DNA of 64,000 nt, from the NCBI GenBank assembly GCA_009993635.1, contig JAACTC010000010.1, positions 122,699 to 186,698 of the forward strand, in the 5' to 3' direction. The position numbers and the translations under genes were made by a program. This DNA comes from Erythrobacter sp. Its GTDB lineage: Bacteria; Pseudomonadota; Alphaproteobacteria; Sphingomonadales; Sphingomonadaceae. This document shows, one piece after another, positions 19,802 through 31,181 of this stretch (within the stretch, counting starts at the first letter, position 1; each line of letters begins with the position of its first letter). Below the pieces are notes generated by a model, which worked only from the letters and a program-made list of their open reading frames with translations, was not told where the DNA came from and did no database searches.

Positions 19802-19990
19802 CTAGTCGTCGGCGCTTTCGGGCAGGTCTTCGCGATCGGTGGAGGCCATTTCCTCCAGTTCGTCCTCGCTCATGCTTTCGTACATTTCGACCGAGGCGCC
19901 CTGAAGGTCGGACTTGTCGGTTTCGCCGCGCTTGGCGGAAAGGGCGGCGCCGGCCGCCTGCTGCTGTTTCTTGGATTTTGCCTTGGGCAT
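19802..19990 (-). CDS. DUF3008 family small protein
   Basis: 62 residues. It opens with the family pattern KSKKQQQAAGAALSAKRGE, then a polar acidic tail. It is the last gene of a three-gene cluster behind an EcfG-type promoter, 10 bp after the DUF2945 gene. Function is unknown; conserved and commonly stress-linked in alphaproteobacteria. Confidence 0.88.
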   Translation of the reverse strand: MPKAKSKKQQQAAGAALSAKRGETDKSDLQGASVEMYESMSEDELEEMASTDREDLPESADD

Positions 19991-20000
19991 CGCGCTGTCC

Positions 20001-20231
20001 TCAGGTGTCCTGCGCTTCGATCTCGGAGCCGAGCTTCAGCACCTCGTCGCCGTCTTCCTGCTTGATCAGGTAGGCTGGGTTGTCCTCGGTGCCGTTCTTC
20101 GTGATCTCGCTACCCTGCAGGGTGCGGGTCACCTCGCGTTCGAAGCGTTCCTTGATCTGACCCTTTGCGGTGCCATTGCCCCAATCCCATTGGACATACT
20201 GGTCGCTTTGGAAGCTGTTGGTATTGCTCAT
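20001..20231 (-). CDS. DUF2945 (HVA1/TUDOR-like) family protein
   Basis: 76 residues. The Tudor-like core appears as VQWDWGNGTAKGQI, then NPAYLIKQEDGDEVLKLGSE, both diagnostic. Members are small cytosolic proteins of unknown function, often stress-induced. The middle gene of the cluster 20568-19802. Confidence 0.88.
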   Translation of the reverse strand: MSNTNSFQSDQYVQWDWGNGTAKGQIKERFEREVTRTLQGSEITKNGTEDNPAYLIKQEDGDEVLKLGSEIEAQDT

Positions 20232-20253
20232 GGAAATCGGGGCTCCTGGCGGA

Positions 20254-20568
20254 TCAGTTGTTGCCCGTTTCAACCCCTGCATCGGCAGCCGGTTCCTCAC
20301 TGAAACCGGAATCGCCAAGGTCCTGTTCGGTGATGACGCCATCGGTGTTGACGCCCTCGTCGGCCGAGGTGGCCTCTGCGGTGCCCATCACGGTAGCCTC
20401 TTCCTCGGCATCGCCCACGGTCAGCGCGGGAATGATCCAGATCAGCGACATGGCGACGATCGCAAGCACCAGGCCCACCCCGAGAATCCAGCGTACGACG
20501 CCTTCCTTGCTGCCGCCGCTGACGTCTTCTTCATCAATATGGATCTTGCTATTCTGATTATCGACCAT
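20254..20568 (-). CDS. Hypothetical single-pass membrane protein
   Basis: 104 residues: an acidic cytosolic N-terminus, one transmembrane helix (about 27-50, ILGVGLVLAIVAMSLIWIIP), and an acidic Glu/Ala/Thr-rich exported tail. AAAGGAA precedes the ATG at 20568. First gene of the stress cluster, 34 nt downstream of the EcfG-type promoter. No family recognised. Confidence 0.75.
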   Translation of the reverse strand: MVDNQNSKIHIDEEDVSGGSKEGVVRWILGVGLVLAIVAMSLIWIIPALTVGDAEEEATVMGTAEATSADEGVNTDGVITEQDLGDSGFSEEPAADAGVETGNN

Positions 20569-20601
20569 GTTGTGTTCCTTTCCCGTCCACCGAATGCACA
20601 T

Positions 20602-20626
20602 AACGGCCTGTCAGCCGCACAGTTCC
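20602..20626 (-). promoter_or_regulatory. EcfG-type general stress promoter
   Basis: Minus-strand GGAAC (20626-20622), 16-nt spacer, CGTT (20605-20602), a perfect match to the sigma-EcfG consensus. It lies between dapD and the gene at 20568 and would transcribe the three-gene cluster down to 19802. Confidence 0.8.
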
Positions 20627-20639
20627 GCGCCGAACGCGA

Positions 20640-21461
20640 TCAATCGCGCAGCAATTCATTGATTCCCGTCTTCTCGCGGGTCTGCGCATCGACCGTTTTG
20701 ACGATCACCGCGCAGGCCAGCGATGGGCCGCCATCCTTGCCCGGAAGGCTTCCCGGCACAACCACCGAATAAGGCGGTATGTGCCCGCGCAGCACCTCGC
20801 CCGTTTCGCGCACCACGATCTTGGTCGACTGGGTGATGAACACACCCATCGCGACCACGCACCCTTCGCCCACGATCACGCCCTCGACGATTTCCGAGCG
20901 TGCGCCGATGAAGCAGTTGTCACCGATGATCGTCGGGTTGGCCTGAAGGGGTTCCAGCACGCCGCCGATCCCGGTTCCGGCCGAGATGTGGCAGTTCGCG
21001 CCGACCTGCGCGCAGCTGCCGACGCTGGCCCAGGTATCGAGCATGGTGTTTTCGCCCACATAGGCGCCGATATTGGTGAAGCTGGGCATCAGCACGCAGT
21101 TCTTGCCGATGTAGCTGCCGCGCCGCGCGATCGCGCCGGGTACCACGCGAAAGCCCGCTTCACGGAACCGGGCCTCTCCCCAGCCTGCGAACTTGCTGGG
21201 CACCTTGTCGAAGGCGGGCACGCCGACCGCCCCGTCCATCACCTTGTTGTCCGACAGGCGGAAGGACAGGAGCACTGCCTTCTTGAGCCACTGGTGGACC
21301 GTCCACCCGCCATTGCCATCGGGTTCGGCCACGCGGGCAGAGCCGTTGTCGAGGCTGGTAATCGCATGGTCGACCGCTTCGCGCAGATCGGCATTGCCGT
21401 TGTCGAGCGAGTCGCGATTGTCCCACGCGTCCTCGATCACCTGCCGATGGTCGTCACTCAT
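20640..21461 (-). CDS. dapD: Tetrahydrodipicolinate N-succinyltransferase DapD
   Basis: 273 residues, the usual length. It succinylates 2,3,4,5-tetrahydropyridine-2,6-dicarboxylate in lysine/diaminopimelate synthesis. The left-handed beta-helix hexapeptide repeats run from about 110 to 230 ([47 protein letters not shown]). The start ATG is unambiguous. No other dap gene is near. Confidence 0.97.
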   Translation of the reverse strand: MSDDHRQVIEDAWDNRDSLDNGNADLREAVDHAITSLDNGSARVAEPDGNGGWTVHQWLKKAVLLSFRLSDNKVMDGAVGVPAFDKVPSKFAGWGEARFREAGFRVVPGAIARRGSYIGKNCVLMPSFTNIGAYVGENTMLDTWASVGSCAQVGANCHISAGTGIGGVLEPLQANPTIIGDNCFIGARSEIVEGVIVGEGCVVAMGVFITQSTKIVVRETGEVLRGHIPPYSVVVPGSLPGKDGGPSLACAVIVKTVDAQTREKTGINELLRD

Positions 21462-21729
21462 GCCCCGTGCACTCCCTTGCTCGCTTGTCGGCCAAAACGT
21501 CTTTTCGACGCGCTATGCGCGCGGAGACCGCGTGCTAGCCGCGCTCTGGCCCATTCACAAGCCATGCGCCTGCAGCTGCAAGGCAGGGCCGTTTCGGAGC
21601 ACAGGTTGCAGGCAAGGCCCAGCTGTCGTACCCTTTCCAAGGTCGGACGGGTGCGGGCTCCGGTATTTTCTGGACATCTGCGCGGCTTTGCCCGACTAAT
21701 GGGAAATTCAAATAAAACAGGGGCGTATC

Positions 21730-24327
<2,598 letters not shown>

Positions 24328-24339
24328 CAAGGACTGCCT

Positions 24340-24363
24340 CCCGCCCCGTCTGATGACGGGGCG
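24340..24363 (+). terminator. GC-rich hairpin after the S8 protease gene
   Basis: CCGCCCCGTC-TGAT-GACGGGGCGG lies 13 nt after the stop. It lacks a clear T run, so termination is only likely. A second inverted repeat, CGACCCGGA-ATA-TCCGGGTCG, at 24400-24420 lies before the convergent kinase gene. Confidence 0.45.
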
Positions 24364-24442
24364 GGGGTCGCAGCGTTTTCATTCCAGAATTTCAATAAGC
24401 GACCCGGAATATCCGGGTCGGCGAAGGCATGGCGCGTGAAGC

Positions 24443-25510
24443 TCAGTCCATGCCGGCGCGCTGGGCGAAGCCGTAGGCGGATTGTACCAGCGGGCGAACG
24501 CGCTCGCTCATCTTCTTTGCATGGGCGGAGGATGCCGTCCCGTCGATCACCCGCTTCTTGATGCCCTGTATGATCCCGGCAAACTTGAACAGGTTGAAGG
24601 CGAAGTACCAGTCCATGTCGGGCACGGGATAGCCGGTTCGCTCGACATAGCGTTGGGTCACTTCCTCGGCGCTGGGGATGCCCAGTGCCTTCAGGTCTTT
24701 CCCGCCGAGCCCGGCGCGGCCATCGGACGGATTGTGCCAGTTGAGTACGAAATAGCTGAAGTCCGCGATCGGATCGCCCAGCGTCGACAGTTCCCAGTCG
24801 AGCACGGCGGCAACGCTGTTTTGCTCTGCATGGAAGATCATGTTGTCGAGCCGGTAGTCGCCGTGGACGATGCCGCTGGCGTGCTGATCGGGCACGGTTT
24901 CGGGCAGCCACGCGATCAGCGCGTCCATCTCGGGAATCTCGTCGGTTTCGGAAAGCTTGTACTGCTTGGTCCAGCGGGCGATCTGGCGTGCGCAATAGTC
25001 CTGCGGCTTACCATATTCGCCGAGGCCGATTTTCTGCGGATCGGTGGTGTGCAGGTCGGCCAGAGTATCGACCATCGCGTGGTAGATTTCGCGCCGCTGA
25101 TCGGGCGTGTAATCGGGCAGCGCGCCGTTCCACAGGTTGCGGCCCTGGATCAGCTCCATGACGAAGAACTTGGAGCCGATGACGTCGCCGTCTTCGCACA
25201 GGCCGAAGGTACGCGGGACCGGGAAGCCGGTGGGCCCAAGCGCGCTCATCACGGTATATTCGCGGTCGACCGCGTGCGCGGATGGCAGCAGCTTGCCGAA
25301 GGGCTGGCGGCGCAGCACGTAATTGCGGCTGGCGGTTTCCACCTTGTAGGTCGGGTTGGACTGGCCGCCCTTGAATTTCGAGAGGCTCAGCGGCCCCGCG
25401 AAATCCTCCACGTTCGCCTCGAACCACGCGGTCAGCGCCGCCTCGTCTAGCTTGTCCGCCTCGGGCACGTCGACCGTGCCGACCATTTCCTTCTCGTAAT
25501 CGATAGCCAT
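24443..25510 (-). CDS. APH-type kinase, ACAD10/11 kinase-domain-like
   Basis: 355 residues of the aminoglycoside phosphotransferase/choline kinase fold. Visible are the nucleotide region (NYVLRRQPFGKLL), the catalytic loop GIVHGDYRLDNMIF, and the metal motif VLDWELSTLGDP. This matches the kinase domain that in animals is fused to acyl-CoA dehydrogenase in ACAD10/11. Its start overlaps the ADH stop by 1 nt, and an ACAD10/11-like dehydrogenase heads the operon, so it probably phosphorylates a hydroxyacyl substrate rather than a drug (inference from context). Confidence 0.9.
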   Translation of the reverse strand: MAIDYEKEMVGTVDVPEADKLDEAALTAWFEANVEDFAGPLSLSKFKGGQSNPTYKVETASRNYVLRRQPFGKLLPSAHAVDREYTVMSALGPTGFPVPRTFGLCEDGDVIGSKFFVMELIQGRNLWNGALPDYTPDQRREIYHAMVDTLADLHTTDPQKIGLGEYGKPQDYCARQIARWTKQYKLSETDEIPEMDALIAWLPETVPDQHASGIVHGDYRLDNMIFHAEQNSVAAVLDWELSTLGDPIADFSYFVLNWHNPSDGRAGLGGKDLKALGIPSAEEVTQRYVERTGYPVPDMDWYFAFNLFKFAGIIQGIKKRVIDGTASSAHAKKMSERVRPLVQSAYGFAQRAGMD

Positions 25511-26595
25511 CAGTCGAACACCACGATGCTGCGGGCGCTATGCCCTTTACGAAGCTTGTCGAAGCCGGCGTTGATGTCGTCCAGCCCGATCCGCTCGGCG
25601 ATGATCGTGTCGAGGTCGAGCAGGCCGCGCAGGTAGAAATCGACCAGCCGGGGCAGGTCGACCGGGAAGTGGTTCATCCCCATGATCGCGCCCATCAGTT
25701 TCTTGCCGCCTAGCAGGTCCATCGCGCCGAGGCCGACCTTGCAGTCGAGCGGCATCATGCCGAGGATCACGGCGGTGCCGCCGCGCCGCAGCGATGCCAC
25801 CGCGAGGTCCGCGCTCGCCTGACGCCCGACCGCTTCGATGCCGTAATGTACCCCGCCGCCGCTCAGCTTGACGATCTGCGTTGCGGCGTCCTCGGCCAGC
25901 GCATCGACCGTGTGCGTCGCGCCGAGCGTTTCGGCCAGTGCGCGTTTTTCGGGCAGCGGGTCGGCGGCGATGATCATTCCCGCGCCCGCGATCTTCGCCG
26001 CGTTGATCGCCGCGAGGCCGACGCCGCCGCAGCCGATCACCGCCACGTTCTCACCCGGCGTCAGCTTGATCGCATTGAAGATCGTGCCCGCGCCGGTCGT
26101 CACCGCGCAGCCGAGCACGGCGGCCCGGTCGAACGGCATATCCTTGTCGATCGCGACGCAGGCGTGCTCGTGGATCAGCATCTGTTCGGCAAAAGCCGAC
26201 AGGTTGAGCAGTTGTTGCACCGGCTCGCCGTCTCGCGAAAGGCGCGGGGCCGCATCCTTTCCGCGCCGCGTGCCCTGGCCAAGGCACAGCGCCATGCGTC
26301 CGGTGACGCAGAATTCGCACTGGCCGCAGAACGCGCTGAGGCACGAGACGACATGGTCGCCCGGCTTCACCATCGTCACTTCGCTGCCCACCGCGCGGAC
26401 GATGCCCGCCGCTTCGTGCCCGGGCACCAGCGGCAGCGCGTGCGGATAGGCACCGTCGATGAAGTGCAGGTCCGAATGGCACAGCCCGCACGCCTTGGTG
26501 TCGATCAAGACTTCGTGCGGGGCAGGCTCGGCCAGCTGGATATCGCCGATCACCATCGGTTCGCCCGGTTTTTCGAGAATTGCTGCTTTCGCCAT
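25510..26595 (-). CDS. Zinc-dependent alcohol dehydrogenase
   Basis: 361 residues. Catalytic zinc: CGLCHSDL, PGHEAAG and a Cys in LGCAVTTGAG. Structural zinc: CGQCEFC plus a Cys eight residues later. Rossmann motif GCGGVGLAAIN. ATG at 26595 is preferred to TTG at 26598, with GGAG 8 nt upstream. It lies between the ACAD and kinase genes and may oxidise or supply a hydroxy substrate for that pair. Paralogue of the gene at 2284-3408. Confidence 0.92.
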   Translation of the reverse strand: MAKAAILEKPGEPMVIGDIQLAEPAPHEVLIDTKACGLCHSDLHFIDGAYPHALPLVPGHEAAGIVRAVGSEVTMVKPGDHVVSCLSAFCGQCEFCVTGRMALCLGQGTRRGKDAAPRLSRDGEPVQQLLNLSAFAEQMLIHEHACVAIDKDMPFDRAAVLGCAVTTGAGTIFNAIKLTPGENVAVIGCGGVGLAAINAAKIAGAGMIIAADPLPEKRALAETLGATHTVDALAEDAATQIVKLSGGGVHYGIEAVGRQASADLAVASLRRGGTAVILGMMPLDCKVGLGAMDLLGGKKLMGAIMGMNHFPVDLPRLVDFYLRGLLDLDTIIAERIGLDDINAGFDKLRKGHSARSIVVFD

Positions 26596-26604
26596 CAACT
26601 TACT

Positions 26605-26695
26605 CCGTTCGCCCTGAGCCTGTCGAAGGGCTGCACTTCATTTCCGGTGCCGCGCTCCAGAAAGAGCAGTGCTTCGACAAGCTCAGCACGAACGG
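26605..26695. repeat. REP-like palindromic element, copy 1
   Basis: Two inverted arms, CCGTTCGCCCTGAGCCTGTC and GACAAGCTCAGCACGAACGG (26605-26624 and 26676-26695), flank a spacer. The same element occurs at 37521-37599. This type of palindrome is frequent between genes in Sphingomonadales. Confidence 0.85.
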
Positions 26696-26709
26696 CGTTG
26701 TCTCGGGAC

Positions 26710-26734
26710 GCCCTCTCCCGCAAGCGGGAGGGGG
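26710..26734. repeat. Short GC palindrome
   Basis: CCCTCTCCCG-CAA-GCGGGAGGGGG: an intergenic hairpin related in sequence to the elements at 31052 and 32331. No T run, so more likely a repeat than a terminator. Confidence 0.6.
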
Positions 26735-26756
26735 CAGATAGCTCATCGCGTGACGC

Positions 26757-28073
26757 TCATCGCGCGCCCGCACTTCCCGCGCTGGCGGACATCGCGTTCG
26801 ATCCCTTGAGGCTGGCGACCATCTCGTCCTCGCTCGGCGTGTGGCGGGCGAATTCCATGCGCGCGATCGAGCGTGCGTGAACCTCGTCCGGGCCGTCCGC
26901 CAACCGCAACGTGCGCTGGTGGGCGTAGGCTTGCGCAAGGCCGAAATCGTCGGACACGCCCGCACCGCCATGCGCCTGGATCGCATCGTCGATGATCCGC
27001 AGCGCCATGTTGGGCGCGGCAACCTTGATCATCGCGATTTCCTGCTTGGCGGCCTTGTTGCCGACCTTGTCCATCATGTCGGCAGCCTTGAGGCACAGGA
27101 GGCGCGTCATCTCGATATCGATGCGGGCCTGCGCGACGCGCTGTTCCCAGATCGAATGCTTGTAGACCGGCTTGCCGAAGGCTTCGCGCGCCTGCAGCCG
27201 CATGCACATCTTCTCCAGCGCCTCTTCCGCGACGCCGATGGTGCGCATGCAGTGGTGGATGCGGCCCGGCCCGAGGCGTCCCTGCGCGATCTCGAACCCG
27301 CGCCCTTCGCCCAGCAGCATCGCCGAGGCGGGCACGCGCACGTTCTTGAGGCTGATTTCCATGTGGCCATGCGGCGCATCGTCGTATCCGAACACGGGCA
27401 GGTGGCGCTCGATGGTGACGCCTTCCGCGTCGAGCGGCATGAGGATCATCGACTGCTGCTGGTGACGCTGCGCCGAGGTGTCGCTCTTGCCCATCACGAT
27501 GGCGACCTTGCAGCGCGGATCGCCCGCGCCGCTGGACCACCACTTGCGCCCGTTGATGACATATTCGTCGCCTTCGCGGATGATCGAGGTTTCGATATTC
27601 GTCGCGTCGGAGCTGGCGACCTGCGGTTCGGTCATCAGAAAGGCGCTGCGGATTTCGCCGTTCATCAGCGGCCCCAGCCACTGCTCCTTCTGTTCGCGCG
27701 TGCCGTAGCGGTGCAGCACTTCCATATTGCCGGTATCGGGCGCGGAGCAGTTCATCGTTTCACTGGCGAAGCCGATCCGGCCCAGTTCCTCGGCGACCAT
27801 CGCGTATTCGAGGTTGGTCAGTCCCGGCCCTTCGAACTCGAAGCTTTCGTCCACATGGTGGTGGCTGTCGTTGCGCGGGGGCATGAACATGTTCCAAAGG
27901 CCCTTGGCCTTGGCCTTTTCCTTCAGCTCCTCGACCACCGGGATCACCTTCCAGCGATCGCCCTCGGCGTCCTGCTGGCGATAGGTGGGGACGGCGGGGC
28001 GTACTTCCTTTTCGATGAAGTCGCGCACCCTGTCGCGCCAGTGCGATTGCCGTTCGGTCGGTTGGAAATCCAT
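26757..28073 (-). CDS. Acyl-CoA dehydrogenase, ACAD10/11-like
   Basis: 438 residues. The ACAD core is seen with [17 protein letters not shown] (FAD/substrate loop), [20 protein letters not shown], the helical [19 protein letters not shown], and [11 protein letters not shown] followed by [11 protein letters not shown], the wording typical of ACAD10/11. The bacterial genes for kinase and dehydrogenase are separate here but lie in one operon with a Zn-ADH, suggesting 4-hydroxyacyl-CoA turnover by phosphorylation and elimination. The ATG is clear, about 98 bp after the MFS gene. Confidence 0.94.
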   Translation of the reverse strand: MDFQPTERQSHWRDRVRDFIEKEVRPAVPTYRQQDAEGDRWKVIPVVEELKEKAKAKGLWNMFMPPRNDSHHHVDESFEFEGPGLTNLEYAMVAEELGRIGFASETMNCSAPDTGNMEVLHRYGTREQKEQWLGPLMNGEIRSAFLMTEPQVASSDATNIETSIIREGDEYVINGRKWWSSGAGDPRCKVAIVMGKSDTSAQRHQQQSMILMPLDAEGVTIERHLPVFGYDDAPHGHMEISLKNVRVPASAMLLGEGRGFEIAQGRLGPGRIHHCMRTIGVAEEALEKMCMRLQAREAFGKPVYKHSIWEQRVAQARIDIEMTRLLCLKAADMMDKVGNKAAKQEIAMIKVAAPNMALRIIDDAIQAHGGAGVSDDFGLAQAYAHQRTLRLADGPDEVHARSIARMEFARHTPSEDEMVASLKGSNAMSASAGSAGAR

Positions 28074-28171
28074 GTCGAGCCTCTCTTGCTACAGTCTAGC
28101 TTTGAAAATCGGGTATGTGCTGGGCGTCTGGTGGCAGAGCCAGCGTGCTGCGCCAACCCTCATCTTGTCGG

Positions 28172-29638
28172 TCATGGCGGCAACACCTCGCCTTTCGGGT
28201 CGGCCCGTGCAGCATCGTCGAGCAGTGCGAGCCGTGCCTCGTGGCTCTCGCGCGTGATCGGGAAACGCGCCAGCCAGTAGGCGGCGACGAGCGCGAGGAT
28301 CAGCGATATGGCACCATAGAGCAAGACCATCGGGCTCAGCACATCCATCCCCACTTCGCCGGGTTTCGCGCTGGCAGGCATCTGCGACAGCGCAATGATC
28401 TGGCCGGTGATGAAGATCCCGGCCCCGGTGGCACATTTCTGGACCAGCCAGTTGCCCGCGTAGAACTTGCCCTCGGCGCGCTCTCCGGTGCGTTCCTCGA
28501 ACAGCTCGATGATTTCCGCCACCATCGAGGAGGCCGAGATCATGGAGACGATGCCGGATGCGTTGGCGAAAACCAGGAACAGGTAGAACAATCCGGTGGA
28601 GCCAAGCGTGCCGACCTCGGGCCACATCCCCAGCAGGAACAGCACGTAGGGCGTAAAGCCCAGCACGAACGCCACCAGCGCACCGCCCGCGGCGGTGTAG
28701 GGCTTGCCGTATCTGCGGTGCAGCGGGCTGACGAGGATGAACATGAGCACCGCGCTGAGAAACAGCACCAGCGGATAGGCGGTCAGCCCGGTAAGCGCGA
28801 AGGGCAGGCCGGGGATGTCGACGCGGTCCAGCTGCCACACGAATACATTGAGATAGTTGGAGATCGAAAAGGTCGTCCCCTGGCTGATATACGCCGCCGC
28901 CGCTCCGGCAGCGAAGATCAGGAATGCCCTCTCGCTGAAGGCATCCTTGATCTCGGTAAAGGCGTCGCGCCAGCGAAACGGCGGCGGGCGCTTTGCTGGC
29001 GGATGAGCGACGAGCCTGTGCAGCCCCAGCGCCGATCCGGTGACCGATAGCGCCATGATGGCCGCACCCGCGACACCGAAGCCGACGTAGCCCGCAGGTT
29101 CCAGTATCCCGTCCGGCCCGCTCAGGAATACGGTGTAGGCCAGCACCATCATCAGGATGCCGCCGCCCCAGCCCATGAGGTAGCGATAGCGGAACAGCGT
29201 GGTCCGCTCGTCATAGTCTGCGGTGATTTCGGGCAGCAGGCTGACCTGCGGCACTTCGCATGCGGACAGCAACACGCGTACCCCAACCGCGATGCCGAGC
29301 AGCCCCATGAAGCTGGGCGCTTCGCCGCCGGGTGGGGACCACAGCAGGATCCACATGATCGCAAGCGGCCAGGGCGCAACGTAAAGCCACGGCAGGCGTC
29401 GGCCCCAACGGGTGTAGGTCCGGTCCGAAAAATAGCCGATCAGCGGATCGAGCACCGCGTCGGCCACCAGTGCCAGCATCAGCGCCAGGCCGACCAGCCC
29501 TGCGTCCATTCCCAGCACCTGATTGTAGAAAATCAGCAGGAAGAACGAAAACCCGGTATCCTTCACACCGAAGGCCATCGCACCCAGGCCCTGAACCAGC
29601 TTGATGCGTAACGGGAGAGGTCCTTGCGTGAAGGCCAT
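28172..29638 (-). CDS. MFS transporter, GPH (sugar/cation symporter) type
   Basis: 488 residues with 12 predicted transmembrane helices. The cytoplasmic loop motif IGYFSDRTYTRWGRRLPWL is the GPH/MelB-type signature, and a second half repeats it less well (SPLHRRYGKPYTAAGG). Substrate unknown; such proteins carry sugars, glucuronides or sulfonates with H+/Na+. Start at 29638 removes a polar extension without a ribosome site. It heads the leftward acyl-CoA cluster and may import its substrate. Confidence 0.9.
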   Translation of the reverse strand: MAFTQGPLPLRIKLVQGLGAMAFGVKDTGFSFFLLIFYNQVLGMDAGLVGLALMLALVADAVLDPLIGYFSDRTYTRWGRRLPWLYVAPWPLAIMWILLWSPPGGEAPSFMGLLGIAVGVRVLLSACEVPQVSLLPEITADYDERTTLFRYRYLMGWGGGILMMVLAYTVFLSGPDGILEPAGYVGFGVAGAAIMALSVTGSALGLHRLVAHPPAKRPPPFRWRDAFTEIKDAFSERAFLIFAAGAAAAYISQGTTFSISNYLNVFVWQLDRVDIPGLPFALTGLTAYPLVLFLSAVLMFILVSPLHRRYGKPYTAAGGALVAFVLGFTPYVLFLLGMWPEVGTLGSTGLFYLFLVFANASGIVSMISASSMVAEIIELFEERTGERAEGKFYAGNWLVQKCATGAGIFITGQIIALSQMPASAKPGEVGMDVLSPMVLLYGAISLILALVAAYWLARFPITRESHEARLALLDDAARADPKGEVLPP

Positions 29639-29865
29639 GAAGTACGATTCTCTCCCTTGCGGAGCTTCGATGCACCGCCTTTGACGTTTACGGAACTCTA
29701 CGGGATGCGGGCGGGGGCGCAAGCGCAATCGGTCTGCCGCTACGGCATACCCGTTTTACGAATGCGCGCTTGCGGCGAGACCTCGCTTGCCTTTACGAAG
29801 GCGTCAGCAAAGCACCGGCGGCGAGAGTCACAGACAGCTCCGCCGCATGCCGAGGAGAGAGATAG

Positions 29866-31044
29866 ATGGCCGACCTTGAGCAGTTTCGAACCGAGATACG
29901 CGGCTGGCTGGAAGCCAACTGCCCGCCCGAAATGCGCCAGCCGGTGGAAGACGAAGGCGATGTCTACTGGGGCGGGCGCAATGCCAAATTCAAGAACGAC
30001 GCGCAGAAGGCCTGGTTTGAGGCGTGCCGCGACAAGGGCTATACCGTGCCGATGTGGCCCAAGGCCTATGGCGGCGCAGGCCTCTCGCCTGCCGAGGCGA
30101 AGGTGCTGCGCGAGGAAATGGCGCGGATCAACGCGCGCCCGCCATTGAGCTCGTTCGGGATCTGGATGCTCGGCCCGGCGCTGCTCCACTTCGGTACCGA
30201 AGGGCAAAAGCAGCGATTCCTCAACGAGATCGCGCGCGGCGAGATTCGCTGGTGCCAGGGCTATAGCGAGCCGGGTAGCGGGTCCGACCTCGTCAGCATG
30301 CAGACCTTTGGCGAGGATAAGGGCGACCACTGGATCGTCAACGGCCAGAAGATCTGGACCTCCTACGCCGATGAAGCCGACTGGATCTTCTGCCTCGTCC
30401 GCACGGACAAGGAGAACAAGTACCAGGGCATCACCTTCATGCTGTTCGACATGGCGGGCGATGGCGTAAGCACCAAGCCGATCAAGCTGATCAGCGGCAA
30501 CTCGCCGTTCTGCGAAACCTTCATGGACGATGTGAAGGTGCCCAAGTCCTACGGCGAGGATATCCCGGCCTATGTCGGCGAGATCAACCGCGGGTGGGAT
30601 GTGGCCAAGTACCTGCTCGGCCATGAGCGCGAGATGATCTCCGCCACCGGTGGCGGCGACCGCGCATCCTCGCTAGGTGCGGTCACCAGCCGCAAGGGCA
30701 CGCTCGACCCCGTGCTGCGTGCCGAGATGGCGCTGTTCGATGTCGACGCGCTGTCCTTCACCGCGATGAGCGAGAAGTTCCTCGACGAGGTGAAGGTGGG
30801 CAAGGGACATCCCGCGCAGCCCAACATGCTCAAATATGCCGGGACCGAGCTCAACAAGCGTCGGCACGAGCTGCTGATGGCGGCGGGGGGCAGCCAGGCG
30901 CTCGAATGGGAAAGCGACGAGACCGAGAACGGCAAGCCCGCGCGCAGCTGGCTGCGCACGAAGGCCAATTCGATCGAGGGCGGCACCAGCGAGGTGATGC
31001 TCAACGTGATCGCCAAGCGCATCCTCGAACTGCCGGGGGCTTGA
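29866..31044 (+). CDS. Acyl-CoA dehydrogenase
   Basis: 392 residues. Typical motifs: WCQGYSEPGSGSDLVSMQT, WIVNGQKIWTSYA, KYLLGHEREMIS and the C-terminal SIEGGTSEVMLNVIAKRIL. FAD-dependent alpha,beta-oxidation of an acyl-CoA; chain type unknown. Paired with a second, shorter-core acyl-CoA dehydrogenase at 31182, the arrangement seen in heterotetrameric dehydrogenases of steroid side-chain degradation. GAGGAGAGA precedes the ATG. Divergent from the MFS gene across a 227-bp gap that holds both promoters. Confidence 0.94.
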   Translation: MADLEQFRTEIRGWLEANCPPEMRQPVEDEGDVYWGGRNAKFKNDAQKAWFEACRDKGYTVPMWPKAYGGAGLSPAEAKVLREEMARINARPPLSSFGIWMLGPALLHFGTEGQKQRFLNEIARGEIRWCQGYSEPGSGSDLVSMQTFGEDKGDHWIVNGQKIWTSYADEADWIFCLVRTDKENKYQGITFMLFDMAGDGVSTKPIKLISGNSPFCETFMDDVKVPKSYGEDIPAYVGEINRGWDVAKYLLGHEREMISATGGGDRASSLGAVTSRKGTLDPVLRAEMALFDVDALSFTAMSEKFLDEVKVGKGHPAQPNMLKYAGTELNKRRHELLMAAGGSQALEWESDETENGKPARSWLRTKANSIEGGTSEVMLNVIAKRILELPGA

Positions 31045-31051
31045 ACGAATA

Positions 31052-31174
31052 GCCCTCTCCCTTTCAGGGGAGCGGGTTGGGAGAGGGGGCCGCGCGCACC
31101 CGAAGCGACAATTTTCGAGGGCCGGGACAGGGCATTCCCCTCTCCCCGGCCCTCTCCCCTGAAGGGGAGAGGGA
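31052..31174. repeat. Compound palindromic repeat
   Basis: Outer arms CCCTCTCCCTTTCAGGGGAG (from 31053) and CTCCCCTGAAGGGGAGAGGG (about 31154-31173) are inverted copies; inner GAGAGGGG/CCCCTCTCC arms also pair. It fills the gap between two acyl-CoA dehydrogenase genes. Confidence 0.8.
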
Positions 31175-31181
31175 GTAAGAA

